Shown: in pieces, positions 52,195 through 60,777 of the stretch
How positions within the stretch are numbered: position 1 is the stretch's first letter
Layout of the letters: each line of letters opens with the position of its first letter
Assembly: GCF_029351045.1 (NCBI RefSeq)
Contig: NZ_JARKIN010000001.1
Span: 1,822,001 to 1,886,000 of the forward strand
DNA from: Streptomyces sp. WMMB303
Lineage (GTDB): Bacteria; Actinomycetota; Actinomycetes; Streptomycetales; Streptomycetaceae
Length of the DNA: 64,000 bases
Direction of reading: 5' to 3'
Position numbers and translations under genes: made by a program
Notes under the pieces: model-generated
Told to the model about the DNA's origin: nothing
The model's database searches: none
The model's input: the letters and a program-made list of their open reading frames with translations, nothing else

Positions 52195-53262
52195 TCAGCA
52201 GCAGTCCGGCTCCAGCCCCGTCGGCAGCTCGTCGCCGCGGAAGACCTGCACTGTCGCGTCGTCCCCGCCGAGCGCGGCCACCGCCAGCAGCACCGCACCC
52301 GCCGTCCAGGTCGTCCGCTCCTCGGGCCAGACCTTCTCGTCGTCGAAGACGTACCCCGTCCAGTACATGCCGTCCTCGGCCCGCAGGTGCTGCATCCAGC
52401 GCAGGATGTCCAGCGCGTGGTCCGACTCGCCCGTCGCCCACAGCGCCAGGGCCAGCTCGGCGCTCTCCCCGCCGGTCACCCACGGGTTGGGGACCACGCA
52501 GCGGACGCCCAGACCGGGCACGACGAAGCGGTCCCAGCCCTCCTCGAGGCGCTCCTTGGCCGCGGGCCCGCGCAGCGCCCCGCCGAGCACCGGGTAGTAC
52601 CAGTCCATCGAGTAGCGGCTCTTGTCCAAGAAGCGCTCCGGGTGGCGGCGGACGGCGTGCCCGAGCCATCCGGCGGCCAGCTCCCAGTCCGGCTGCGGCT
52701 CCTCCCGCCGTTCGGCCAGCGCCAGCGCGCACCGCAGGGCCTGATAGACCGAGGAGGACCCGGTCAGCAGCGCCTCGGGGGTGGCGGTGCCGTCCGCGTC
52801 GCGCTTCCAGCCGATCTGGCCGCCCGGCTGCTGGAGGCGCAGCACGAACTCCACGGCGGCCACCACCATGGGCCACATCCGGTCGACGAAGGCGTCGTCG
52901 CCGGTGGACAGGTAGTGGTGCCACACGCCGACGGCCGCGTACGCGCAGAAGTTGGTCTCCCGCGTGCGGTCGGTGGGGCGGGCCGCGTCCCCGTCGGCGT
53001 AGGCCGCGTACCAGGAGCCGTCCGGCAGTTGGTGGGCGGCCAGCCAGTCGTAGGCGGCCGCGGCGCGCTCGTGCTCACCGGCGGCGTCCAGTGCCATCGC
53101 GGCCTCGACGTGGTCCCACGGGTCCAGGTGGTGGCCGCGGAACCACGGCAGGGCGCCGTCGGCGCGCTGTCCGGCCAGGATGCCCTCGACCGTCGACCTG
53201 GCCTGCTCGGCGGTCAGCACGCCGGGCAGCACCAGCCGCTCGGTCCGCTCCGGGCTGGTCAC
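52195..53262 (-). CDS. Alpha/alpha-barrel protein (annotated as prenyltransferase-like)
   Basis: 355 aa, hydrophilic helices with repeated aromatic-acidic motifs: GALPWFRGHHLDPWDHVEA, DGSWYAAYADGDAARP, ETNFCAYAAVGVWHHYLSTG, MDWYYPVLGGALRG, VWPEERTTWTAGAVLLAVA. This pattern fits an (alpha/alpha)6 barrel related to prenyltransferase or glycoside-hydrolase folds; no catalytic set is certain. GTG 53262 overlaps the methyltransferase stop in GTGA. Third gene of the GT4-methyltransferase operon; perhaps it cleaves or moves the glycosyl product. Confidence 0.7.
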   Translation of the reverse strand: MTSPERTERLVLPGVLTAEQARSTVEGILAGQRADGALPWFRGHHLDPWDHVEAAMALDAAGEHERAAAAYDWLAAHQLPDGSWYAAYADGDAARPTDRTRETNFCAYAAVGVWHHYLSTGDDAFVDRMWPMVVAAVEFVLRLQQPGGQIGWKRDADGTATPEALLTGSSSVYQALRCALALAERREEPQPDWELAAGWLGHAVRRHPERFLDKSRYSMDWYYPVLGGALRGPAAKERLEEGWDRFVVPGLGVRCVVPNPWVTGGESAELALALWATGESDHALDILRWMQHLRAEDGMYWTGYVFDDEKVWPEERTTWTAGAVLLAVAALGGDDATVQVFRGDELPTGLEPDCC

Positions 53263-54074
53263 TTGGCCGCCGCCGCGGACGCGTCCGTCGCCTGCCGGCC
53301 GGCGGCCGCGTCCGTCGGCTCGCCGACTTCCGGGCTGTGGGGCACGGGGGGCAGATGAGGTTTGGTGGCGTAGGCGACGAAGCTCTTGCCGATCAGCGGG
53401 TCGAGAGCGCGCTCGGCGACGCGGGTGGCCAGCGGCCGCTTCATGATGTCCCAGACGAGCAGTCTGTGGTACGCGCGCACCGGCAGGGCCGCCCGGTCCC
53501 CGTCGCGGTCCACGCCGAACGCGCACTTGAGCCACCAGTAGGGCGCGTGCAGTCCGTGCGCGTGGTGGGTGCCGTAGGGGCGGAGTCCGGCCTCCCGCAG
53601 CCGGGCGAGGAGTTCGGTGGCGCGGTAGATGCGAATGTGGCCGCCCTCGACCTCGTGGTAGGCGTCGCTCAGCGCCCAGCACACCTTCTCCGGGCCGTAG
53701 CGCGGCACGGTGACGGCGAGCCGGCCGCCGGGCCTGAGCACGCGCACCATCTCGGCCAGCACACCCTTGTCGTCCGGGATGTGCTCCATGACCTCGGAGA
53801 TGATGACCACGTCGAAGCTGTCGTCGGGGAAGGGAAGCGCGAGCGCGTCGCCCTCCATCGCGGTCGCCGTGGCGCCCTCGGGCGCCTCACCCGCCTCGGC
53901 CATCGCCGCGAACCAGGTGGCGACTTCGCGGATCTCCTCCGCGTTGCGGTCGAGGGCGACCACACGGGCGCCGCGCCGGTAGCACTCGAAGGCGTGCCGC
54001 CCCGCCCCGCAGCCCAGGTCGAGCACGCGATCGCCGGGGGCGAGCGGGAATCGGGAGAAGTCCACGGTCAGCAC
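53259..54074 (-). CDS. Class I SAM-dependent methyltransferase
   Basis: 271 aa. RVLDLGCGAGRHAFECYRRG, ALPFPDDSFDVVIISEVMEH and LRPGGRLAVTVPRYGPEKVC are the motifs I, II/III and post-motif of Methyltransf_11. After residue 160 a Lys/Arg-poor helical domain with WWLKCAFGVDRDGDRAALPV may bind the substrate. GTG 54074 with GGAAGG 10 nt upstream. Second gene of the operon; likely methylates the glycolipid or polyprenyl glycoside made by the GT4 partner. Confidence 0.85.
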   Translation of the reverse strand: MLTVDFSRFPLAPGDRVLDLGCGAGRHAFECYRRGARVVALDRNAEEIREVATWFAAMAEAGEAPEGATATAMEGDALALPFPDDSFDVVIISEVMEHIPDDKGVLAEMVRVLRPGGRLAVTVPRYGPEKVCWALSDAYHEVEGGHIRIYRATELLARLREAGLRPYGTHHAHGLHAPYWWLKCAFGVDRDGDRAALPVRAYHRLLVWDIMKRPLATRVAERALDPLIGKSFVAYATKPHLPPVPHSPEVGEPTDAAAGRQATDASAAAAK

Positions 54075-54173
54075 GGGGGATCAGCCTTCCACATCAGCGT
54101 CTGGGGGCGGGGGCAGGGTGCGGCGAACGGGGTGCGGGGGGGGGCAGCGCGGGGTCCGGGTACGGCTGTGCGC

Positions 54174-55565
54174 TCACCGGCTCTGGGCGAGGGCGGCGGG
54201 CGGCTCGGCGGGCCGTCGTACCGCGGGGGGCCGGGTCCGGCGGGCGGGCTCCCCCATGGCCGCGCGATAGCACTCCACGGTGCGCAGCGCCGCCTTCCGC
54301 CAGGTGAACCTCTCCAGCACGCGCTCCCGTCCGGCCGCACCGAGCCGGGCCCGCAGCTCCGCGTCGCCCAGCAGCCGCGCCAGTCCGTCCGCCAGTGCCC
54401 CGGCGTCCCCGGGCGGCACCGCCAGGCAGGTCTCGCCGTCCCGTCCGGCCACCTCCGGGATCGCTCCACCGGTGGTGGCCAGCAGCGGGGTGCCGGTCGC
54501 CATGGCCTCGGCCGCGGGCAGCGAGAAGCCCTCGTAGAGCGAGGGCACACAGGCGACCTGCGCCGAGCGGACGAGCCCGGCCAGTTCGGCGTCGCTGATG
54601 CCCTTGACGAACTCGACGGCCCCGGCGAGCCCGTGGGCGGCGATCGCGTCGGCGACCGGCCCCTCCTCGGGACGTGTGCCGACGACGACCAGGTGCGCCT
54701 CCGGACGCTGGATGCGCGCCTTGGCCAGCGCCTCGATCAGGAACGCCAGGCCCTTGAGCGGGACGTCGGCGCTGGAGGTGGTGACGATCCGGCCCGGTAC
54801 CTCGGGCACCGCCGGGTCGGGGGCGAACAGGCGGGTGTCGGCGCCGATGGGCACCACGTCGATGCGCTCGCGCGCCACCCCCAGATCGTCGGCGATCTCC
54901 TGCCGGGAGGAGCCGGAGACGGTGACCACCGAGGGCAGCCTGCGGGCGACACGGCGCTGCATGCGGGTGAAGCCGTACCAGCGGCGCACCGAGGCGTTCT
55001 GCCGCCATCCGGTGGCCGCCGCCAGCTCCAGCCGGCGGTCGACGGTGATCGGATGGTGGATGGTGGTCACCAGCGGGGCGCCCAGCGCGCGGGGGCCGCC
55101 GAGCAGGCCGTAGCCGAGCGTCTGGTTGTCGTGCACGACGTCGAACTCGCCGTGCCGCGCCGCCAGGTGGCGGCGGGCACGGAGCGAGAAGGTGAGCGGC
55201 TCGGGGAAGCCCCCGGTCCACATCGTGGCGACCTCCAGCAGGTCCACCCAGTCGCGGTACTCGCCTCGGCGGGGGGTGCGGAAGGGGTCGGGCTGGCGGT
55301 ACAGGTCGAGGCTGGGCAGCTCGGTGAGGGTCAGCCGGCCGGGTGCGGCCGCGGGCCGCTCGCCGCCGGGCCGCGGTTCGGGCCGGCCGGGGTCGTCGAG
55401 CACCGGGTAGGGCTGCGCTCCGATGACCTCGACGCTGTGGCCGAGGCGGGCGAGTTCCCGGGACAGATGGCGTACGTAGACGCCCTGGCCGCCACAGAAG
55501 GGGTTGCCCTTGTAGGTCAGCAGCGCGATGCGCAGCGGGCGGTCGGTTACGGCCTCTGCGCTCAC
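54174..55565 (-). CDS. GT4 glycosyltransferase
   Basis: 463 aa. LLTYKGNPFCGGQGVYVRHL (GG loop), PLVTTIHHPITVDRRLEL, then VPIGADTRLFAPDPAV and the EX7E motif in PSLYEGFSLPAAEAMATG. Complete GT-B fold with both motifs. GTG 55565 after AAGGGGG. First of three genes in an operon with a methyltransferase and a barrel protein, and directly behind a KstR-type box, so sterol-like or lipid-linked substrates are possible. Confidence 0.9.
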   Translation of the reverse strand: MSAEAVTDRPLRIALLTYKGNPFCGGQGVYVRHLSRELARLGHSVEVIGAQPYPVLDDPGRPEPRPGGERPAAAPGRLTLTELPSLDLYRQPDPFRTPRRGEYRDWVDLLEVATMWTGGFPEPLTFSLRARRHLAARHGEFDVVHDNQTLGYGLLGGPRALGAPLVTTIHHPITVDRRLELAAATGWRQNASVRRWYGFTRMQRRVARRLPSVVTVSGSSRQEIADDLGVARERIDVVPIGADTRLFAPDPAVPEVPGRIVTTSSADVPLKGLAFLIEALAKARIQRPEAHLVVVGTRPEEGPVADAIAAHGLAGAVEFVKGISDAELAGLVRSAQVACVPSLYEGFSLPAAEAMATGTPLLATTGGAIPEVAGRDGETCLAVPPGDAGALADGLARLLGDAELRARLGAAGRERVLERFTWRKAALRTVECYRAAMGEPARRTRPPAVRRPAEPPAALAQSR

Positions 55566-55619
55566 TCACGGCCCCCTTCGTCACTGCGTTCCGCCGGAGC
55601 GTAGCCGCTCGCGCTAACC

Positions 55620-55633
55620 TAGAACAAGTTTCA
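55620..55633. promoter_or_regulatory. KstR-type operator
   Basis: TAGAACAAGTTTCA matches the mycobacterial KstR consensus TNNAACNNGTTNNA exactly. It is 55 bp upstream of the GT4 operon and 193 bp before the KstR-like gene. Confidence 0.75.
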
Positions 55634-55825
55634 GGATTCACTTTCGGGAGGGCCGGATCCCGTGCGTGTACGCCGCGGACCCGTGCCCGGACTCAAGAAT
55701 TTACCGGCCAGTCACATCGGGGGAGCCACCGCGGCAGGTGATTCGCGCCACCTCGGCGGCGCCTGTAAGAATGCACGGCTCCCCACAGGGCTTTTGAACG
55801 CCACGGAAACGGGACCTACCACGCG

Positions 55826-56479
55826 ATGCCGACACCGCCGCAGCCCAGACCCAAGCCCCGGAGCGGGGCCGGTGCCCTGCCGGCCCCGTCCCCCGCCGCG
55901 CCGCTGACCGAGCGCCAGGAGGCGAGGCGCCGCCGCATCCTGCACGCGAGCGCACAGCTCGCCCGCCGCGGCGGGTTCGACGCGGTGCAGATGCGGGAGG
56001 TCGCGGAGTCCTCGAACGTGGCGCTCGGCACCCTCTACCGCTACTTCCCCTCCAAGGTGCATCTGCTGGTCGCCACCATGCAGGACCAGTTGCAGCACAT
56101 GCACGCCACCCTGCACAGACACCCGCCGGAGGACACCGGGGCAGCCGCCCGGGTAGCCGCGACCCTGATGCGCGCCTTCCACGCCCTGCAACGGGAGCCC
56201 CAACTGGCGGACGCCATGGTGCGGGCCCTCAACTTCGCCGACCGCTCGGTCAGTCCGGAGGTGGACAGGGTCTCGCGGCTGACCACGGCGATCATCCTGG
56301 ACGCGATGGACCTGCCGGATCCGCCCGCCCCCGAGCAGCTCTCGGCGGTGCGGGTGATCGAGCACACCTGGCACTCGGCGCTCATCACCTGGCTCTCGGG
56401 CCGGGCCTCGATCGCCCAGGTGAAGATCGACATCGAGACGGTATGCAAACTGATCGAGGCGACCGCTCCCCGGGACTGA
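55826..56479 (+). CDS. KstR-like TetR-family regulator
   Basis: 217 aa. HTH region RRGGFDAVQMREVAESSNVALGTLYRYFPSKVHLLVATM is very close to KstR of mycobacteria (I quote only short parts: DAVQMREVA, VALGTLYRYFPSKVHLL), and the C-terminal part has PLLTEAMTRA-like PQLADAMVRALNFAD. KstR represses cholesterol catabolism and binds CoA thioesters. Its box lies in the spacer it shares with the GT4 operon. ATG 55826 has no clear ribosome-binding site (CTACCACG before it). No sterol genes are in this window. Confidence 0.85.
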   Translation: MPTPPQPRPKPRSGAGALPAPSPAAPLTERQEARRRRILHASAQLARRGGFDAVQMREVAESSNVALGTLYRYFPSKVHLLVATMQDQLQHMHATLHRHPPEDTGAAARVAATLMRAFHALQREPQLADAMVRALNFADRSVSPEVDRVSRLTTAIILDAMDLPDPPAPEQLSAVRVIEHTWHSALITWLSGRASIAQVKIDIETVCKLIEATAPRD

Positions 56480-56532
56480 CCGGCCCCGCAGCTCCCGGGA
56501 CCGGCCCGGCGCCGCGCGCCGCCGCCCGTTCG

Positions 56533-57447
56533 TCAGCGGGGCGGCGGGACCTCGGCTGCCCCCGGGACCGACCCGGAACGCACCGGCGTGAAGCGGACGG
56601 CCGTACCGGGTGCGGCCTGCGCCGCCGCGCTGAGCGCGGCCGCCGGGACGACGCCGATGACCGGATAGCCGCCGGTCGTGGGATGGTCGGCGAGGAAGAG
56701 CACGGGCCGCCCCTCCGGCGGCACCTGGATCGCGCCCAGCGGCATGCCCTCGCTGGCCAACTCCCCCTCCCTGCGGCGGGCGAGGGCCGGGCCCTCGGTC
56801 CGCAGGCCGATCCGGTTGCTGGCCGCCGCCACCCGGTAGGTGCCGGTGACCAGCGTGCGCAGCCCCTCGGCGGTGAACCAGTCGTCCCGCGGCCCGTAGC
56901 CGACCGGCAGCACCAGTTCGGGCCCCGGTGTCCGCCAGGGCGCCGCGTCCGGAACAGCGCCTCCCCCCACCGGGCAGGGCACACCCAGCGGAAGCACCGC
57001 ACCGTCGCGCAGCGGGGTCGGACCGAGTCCGGAGAGCAGATCGGTGGCACGGCTGCCGAGCACCCGCTCGGCCTCGACGCCCCCGGCGAAGCCCAGATAG
57101 GAGCGCACTCCGTGGGTGGCGGCACCCGCCTCCAGGACCGCGCCGGCCCGGAGGCGCACCGGCTGCCCCCAGGGCGCCGGCCGCCCGTCGACCGCCACCG
57201 GACAGGGCGCCCCGGTGACCACGGCCGTGGTGGGTGCCAGCACCCGCACCGCGCAGCCAGTGAGCGTCGTCTCCAGCGTCGCGGCGCTCTCCGGGTTGCC
57301 GACCAGCAGGTTGGCGAGCCGGTGCGCGGTCAGGTCGAGCGCCCCGGAGCGGGGTACCCCCAGGTGCGCGTACCCGGGGCGGCCCAGGTCCTGGACGGTG
57401 GTGAGGGCTCCGGCCCGCACGGTCGCCAGTCCGCCGTCTGTGGTCAC
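56533..57447 (-). CDS. pxpC: 5-oxoprolinase subunit C (carboxyltransferase domain)
   Basis: 304 aa. TVQDLGRPGYAHLGVPRSGALD is the family opening; later LETTLTGCAVRVL, RSYLGFAGGV, GYGPRDDWFT, SNRIGLRTEGP and VPPEGRPVLFLADHPTTGGYP. With PxpA and PxpB it makes the ATP-dependent 5-oxoprolinase that opens 5-oxo-L-proline to glutamate. GTG 57447 overlaps the pxpB stop (GTGA). Last gene of the pxpABC operon. Confidence 0.92.
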   Translation of the reverse strand: MTTDGGLATVRAGALTTVQDLGRPGYAHLGVPRSGALDLTAHRLANLLVGNPESAATLETTLTGCAVRVLAPTTAVVTGAPCPVAVDGRPAPWGQPVRLRAGAVLEAGAATHGVRSYLGFAGGVEAERVLGSRATDLLSGLGPTPLRDGAVLPLGVPCPVGGGAVPDAAPWRTPGPELVLPVGYGPRDDWFTAEGLRTLVTGTYRVAAASNRIGLRTEGPALARRREGELASEGMPLGAIQVPPEGRPVLFLADHPTTGGYPVIGVVPAAALSAAAQAAPGTAVRFTPVRSGSVPGAAEVPPPR

Positions 57448-58235
57448 GGGCGCTCCTCTCGGTACGGAAGCCCGTCCGCGTGCGGCGGCCGGTCTCCGTC
57501 CGGCGAGGGCCGGTCCCCGTCCAGGGGGACGAAGCGGACGCGGGTGCCGGGGGCCAGCAGCGCGGCCGGGGTACGGGCGGTGTCCCACAGCACGGTCTCG
57601 GGAGCGGTTCCGATCAGCTGCCAGCCGCCGGGTGAGGAGCGGGGATAGACACCGGTGTAGGCACCGGCGAGCCCCACGGCACCGACCGGCACTCTGGTGC
57701 GCGGGGTGGCGCGGCGGGGCACGTGGTACGGCTCGGGCAGCCCGGTCAGATAGCCGAAGCCCGGCGCGAATCCGCAGAACGCGACGCGGAACTCGGTGGC
57801 CGCGTGCCGCCGGGCCACCTCGTGGGGCGCGACGCCCCACAGCGCGGCGACGTCGGCGAGGTCGGGGCCGTCGTAGCGGACGGGTATCTCGAGCACCGCT
57901 CCGCTCCCGGCGGTGAGCGGCGGCACCTGCCAGCCGGGGAGTTCCGCGGCCAGCCGCCTGGCCTGCGCGCTGCTGCCGAACTCGTCGAGCAGCACCGTCC
58001 TGGCCCCGGGCACGATCTCGGCCACGGGCGGCAGGCTGCCGTCGGCGCGGCGACGCAGCAGTTCGGCGTGGAGGGCCTCGGTCTGCTCGGCGGTGGCGAG
58101 CTCCACCAGCAGGCCGCGGCTGCCCACCGGGCGGATCACCGGCGGCGCCGGCACGGTGGTCCGGTCGGCGGGGGCGGCCGGGACGGGTGCGGCCGGCGGG
58201 TCGGGCGCGGCGGTGTGGTCGGCCGGGGCGGTCAT
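57444..58235 (-). CDS. pxpB: 5-oxoprolinase subunit B
   Basis: 263 aa. VGSRGLLVEL, IPVRYDGPDL, FCGFAPGFGYLTGLPEPYHV, VPVGAVGLAGAYTGVYPRSSPGGW (quoted in part) and VLWDTAR are family motifs (allophanate hydrolase subunit 1 fold). About 35 Ala/Pro-rich residues precede it. ATG 58235 overlaps the pxpA stop (ATGA). Confidence 0.92.
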   Translation of the reverse strand: MTAPADHTAAPDPPAAPVPAAPADRTTVPAPPVIRPVGSRGLLVELATAEQTEALHAELLRRRADGSLPPVAEIVPGARTVLLDEFGSSAQARRLAAELPGWQVPPLTAGSGAVLEIPVRYDGPDLADVAALWGVAPHEVARRHAATEFRVAFCGFAPGFGYLTGLPEPYHVPRRATPRTRVPVGAVGLAGAYTGVYPRSSPGGWQLIGTAPETVLWDTARTPAALLAPGTRVRFVPLDGDRPSPDGDRPPHADGLPYREERP

Positions 58236-59011
58236 ACGAAGGCCCGGACCTGGACGCCCGCGGTGGCCAGTTCCGCCCGGATGCGCTCGGCGAGCCGGGC
58301 GGCCGCGGGGGTGTCGCCGTGCACGCAGAGCGAGCGGGCCGCGGTGCCCAGGACAGTGCCGTCGGCTGCGGTGATCTCCCCGTCCCGGGCCAGCCGCACC
58401 GAGCGCTTGACCACCTGTGCGGGGTCGTGCAGCACCGCGTCCGGTTCGGAGCGCGGCACCAGAGTGCCGTCGGCCCGGTAGGCGCGGTCGGCGAACGCCT
58501 CCTCGACGGTGGGCAGTCCGGCCCGCGCCGCGGCGGCCAGCAGCCGGGAGCCGGGCAGCCCCAGCACGGGCAGCGGCCCGCCCGCACCGGTCGCGGCCCC
58601 GGACATCCGGACCCCCGCGACGACGGCGGCGGCCTGCTCCGCGTCGTGCACGGCCCGGTTGTAGAGGGCGCCGTGCGGTTTGACGTAGGAGACGGCGGAG
58701 CCGGCCGCGCGGGCGAAGACCTCCAGGGCGCCGATCTGGTAGGCGACCTCGGCGGCCAGTTCGGCGGCGGGTACGTCCATCGCCCGGCGACCGAAGCCGG
58801 CCAGGTCGCGGTAGGAGACCTGGGCGCCGATGCGGACGCCGCGCTCGGCGGCCAGCTCGCAGACGCGGCGCATGGTGGCGGGGTCGCCGGCGTGGAAGCC
58901 GCAGGCGACATTGGCACTGGTGACCGAGGCGAGCAGGGCCTCGTCGTCGGTGAGCTGCCAGCGGCCGAAGCCCTCACCGAGGTCGGCGTTAAGGTCGATC
59001 TTCCGGTCCAT
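58232..59011 (-). CDS. pxpA: 5-oxoprolinase subunit A (LamB/YcsF)
   Basis: 259 aa. DLNADLGEGFGRW, ANVACGFHAGDPATM, YVKPHGALYN and LCVHGDTP are the LamB/YcsF landmarks. First gene of pxpABC. ATG 59011; the operator palindrome is 17 bp upstream, where it would block RNA polymerase. Confidence 0.94.
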   Translation of the reverse strand: MDRKIDLNADLGEGFGRWQLTDDEALLASVTSANVACGFHAGDPATMRRVCELAAERGVRIGAQVSYRDLAGFGRRAMDVPAAELAAEVAYQIGALEVFARAAGSAVSYVKPHGALYNRAVHDAEQAAAVVAGVRMSGAATGAGGPLPVLGLPGSRLLAAAARAGLPTVEEAFADRAYRADGTLVPRSEPDAVLHDPAQVVKRSVRLARDGEITAADGTVLGTAARSLCVHGDTPAAARLAERIRAELATAGVQVRAFV

Positions 59012-59027
59012 CGGCAGCAACGTAAGC

Positions 59028-59042
59028 GATTGTTGAACAATC
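59028..59042. promoter_or_regulatory. GntR operator at pxpABC
   Basis: Perfect palindrome GATTGTT-G-AACAATC. A near copy (one mismatch per arm pair) is found at 59968-59984 before the DUF969 operon. FCD-type GntR proteins often bind such short odd-spaced palindromes. Confidence 0.8.
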
Positions 59043-59135
59043 CGGCAAGAGGTCCGCGGTCTCGCACTCCGCGACACCCCTGTCACCCGCCGCATCCGGG
59101 ACCGGCCGGCGCCCGTCCACCCGAGGGAGACCACG

Positions 59136-59846
59136 ATGACCGCCGACCCCTCCGCCGCCCTCTCGGCGCTCGCCGCCGACCGGGGGCTGCTCGGCCGCAC
59201 GAGCACGGCCGAGCGTGTGGCGGCGATCCTGCGCGAGCGGATCGCCCAGGGGGCCTTCCCACCCGGCATCCGGCTCTCCGAGGAACGGATCTGCACCGCG
59301 CTGGGCGTCTCGCGCAACACGCTGCGGGAGGCGTTCCGACTGCTGACCCACGAGCGGCTGCTCGTGCACCGGCTCAACAGGGGCACCTTCGTGCGCGTGC
59401 TGAGCGACACCGACATCGAGGACATCTACCGGGTGCGCCACCTGATCGAGTGCGCCGCCGTACGGGGGCTGGGCGCGCCGCCGTACGACGTGCCGGAGGT
59501 GCGGGCGGCCGTCTCGGCGGGCGAGCGGGCCGCGGCCGAGGGGCGGTGGCAGGAGTGTTCCACCGCGAACATCCGCTTCCACCAGGCGCTGGCCGGGCTG
59601 GCCGGGAGCGCCCGCACCGACGAGATGATGCGCGGCGTACTGGCGGAACTGCGGCTCGCGTTCCACATCATGGGCGATCTGCGCCGCTTCCACGATCCGT
59701 ACCTGACCCGCAACCAGGAGATCGTGCGCGCCCTGGAGGCAGGTGACGCGGCGGGCGCCGAACGGCTGCTGGACATCTACCTGGCGGACTCGCTGCGGCA
59801 ACTGCTGGACGCCTACCCCCAGGAAGCGGCGGACGCCGAGGACTGA
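59136..59846 (+). CDS. GntR-family regulator (FCD subgroup)
   Basis: 236 aa. Winged helix: RIAQGAFPPGIRLSEERICT and LGVSRNTLREAFRLLTHERL; FCD ligand domain with DIYRVRHLIECAAVRGL and metal-type histidines in FHQALAGLAGS and the later FHIMGDLRRFHD. Divergent from pxpA and 178 bp before the DUF969 operon, so it is the natural regulator of both. Effector is probably 5-oxoproline or glutamate; inference. Confidence 0.88.
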   Translation: MTADPSAALSALAADRGLLGRTSTAERVAAILRERIAQGAFPPGIRLSEERICTALGVSRNTLREAFRLLTHERLLVHRLNRGTFVRVLSDTDIEDIYRVRHLIECAAVRGLGAPPYDVPEVRAAVSAGERAAAEGRWQECSTANIRFHQALAGLAGSARTDEMMRGVLAELRLAFHIMGDLRRFHDPYLTRNQEIVRALEAGDAAGAERLLDIYLADSLRQLLDAYPQEAADAED

Positions 59847-59967
59847 CGTCCGCACCCGCGTACGACGTACCGGGCCGGGTGGCCGTCGCCGCCCGCGCAC
59901 CGGGGAGCCCGGCCGCGGATTAATCGGAGGATCACGTTCCGGATAAGTGGCGTGCCCCACTCTTGTC

Positions 59968-59984
59968 GGATCGTTCAACAATCC
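59968..59984. promoter_or_regulatory. GntR operator at the DUF969 operon
   Basis: GGATCGTT-C-AACAATCC, the same sequence as the pxpA operator apart from one half-site base, 41 bp before the DUF969 start. Confidence 0.8.
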
Positions 59985-60024
59985 CCTAGCCTCCCGAGGA
60001 ATTCGCTCACGGAAGGCGGACGAG

Positions 60025-60777
60025 ATGATCGTTCTCCTCGGCGTCCTCGTAGTGGTCCTCGGCTTCGCGACGCGCCGTAACCCCCTGCTCGTCGTCGGCG
60101 TGGCGGGGATCGTCACCGGACTGCTGGGCAAGCTCTCCCCCGTCGAGATCCTCCGGACCTTCGGCGAGAGCTTCGCGTCCAGCCGCTCGGTGACGATCTT
60201 CGCCATCACGCTGCCCGTCATCGGCCTGCTGGAGCGCAACGGCCTCCAGCAACAGGCCCGCACGCTCATCGGCAAACTCGGCACCAACCTCACGACAGGG
60301 CGCTTCCTGACCCTGTACCTGCTCCTGCGGCAGCTCACCGCCGCCGTCGGCCTGCAGACCATCGCAGGGCCCGCGCAGAGCGTCCGCCCCATGATCGCGC
60401 CGATGGCGGAAGCCGCCACCGAGCGCCGCAACGGCGGACGTCCGCTGCCCGAGAAGGTCCGCGAGAAGGTCCGCTCGCACTCCGCGGGCACCGACACCGT
60501 CGGCCTGTTCTTCGGCGAGGACTGCTTCCTGGCCATCGGCTCCATCCTGCTGATCACCGGCCTGGTCAACAGCACCTACGACACACATCTGGAACCGCTG
60601 CACCTCGCGCTGTGGGCGATACCCAGCGCCGCGTGCGCCTTCCTCATCCACGGCGGACGGCTGCTGCGGCTGGACCGCGCGCTGGAGCGTGACCTGGTCA
60701 CCGCGAACGCACAACTGGCCGTCGAGCGGGCGGACGCGCAGGACGGCCGCAGCGAGGAAGACGGGGCTGCCAAGTGA
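60025..60777 (+). CDS. DUF969 membrane protein, predicted 5-oxoproline permease subunit
   Basis: 250 aa with six or more helices: LLGVLVVVLGFATRRNPLLV, SVTIFAITLPVIGLLERNGL, LTLYLLLRQLTAAVGLQTI (partly amphipathic), GSILLITGLVNS and LALWAIPSAACAFLIHGG. DUF969 proteins occur next to DUF979 proteins and to pxp/pcp genes. ATG 60025 with GGAAGG. First of four genes in an operon and under the GntR operator. Transport of 5-oxoproline is inferred from context alone. Confidence 0.85.
   Translation: MIVLLGVLVVVLGFATRRNPLLVVGVAGIVTGLLGKLSPVEILRTFGESFASSRSVTIFAITLPVIGLLERNGLQQQARTLIGKLGTNLTTGRFLTLYLLLRQLTAAVGLQTIAGPAQSVRPMIAPMAEAATERRNGGRPLPEKVREKVRSHSAGTDTVGLFFGEDCFLAIGSILLITGLVNSTYDTHLEPLHLALWAIPSAACAFLIHGGRLLRLDRALERDLVTANAQLAVERADAQDGRSEEDGAAK

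Noticed and set aside
55662..55907. 81-codon plus-strand frame before the KstR-like gene
   Set aside because: Poor codon bias and overlap with the regulator start; no family.
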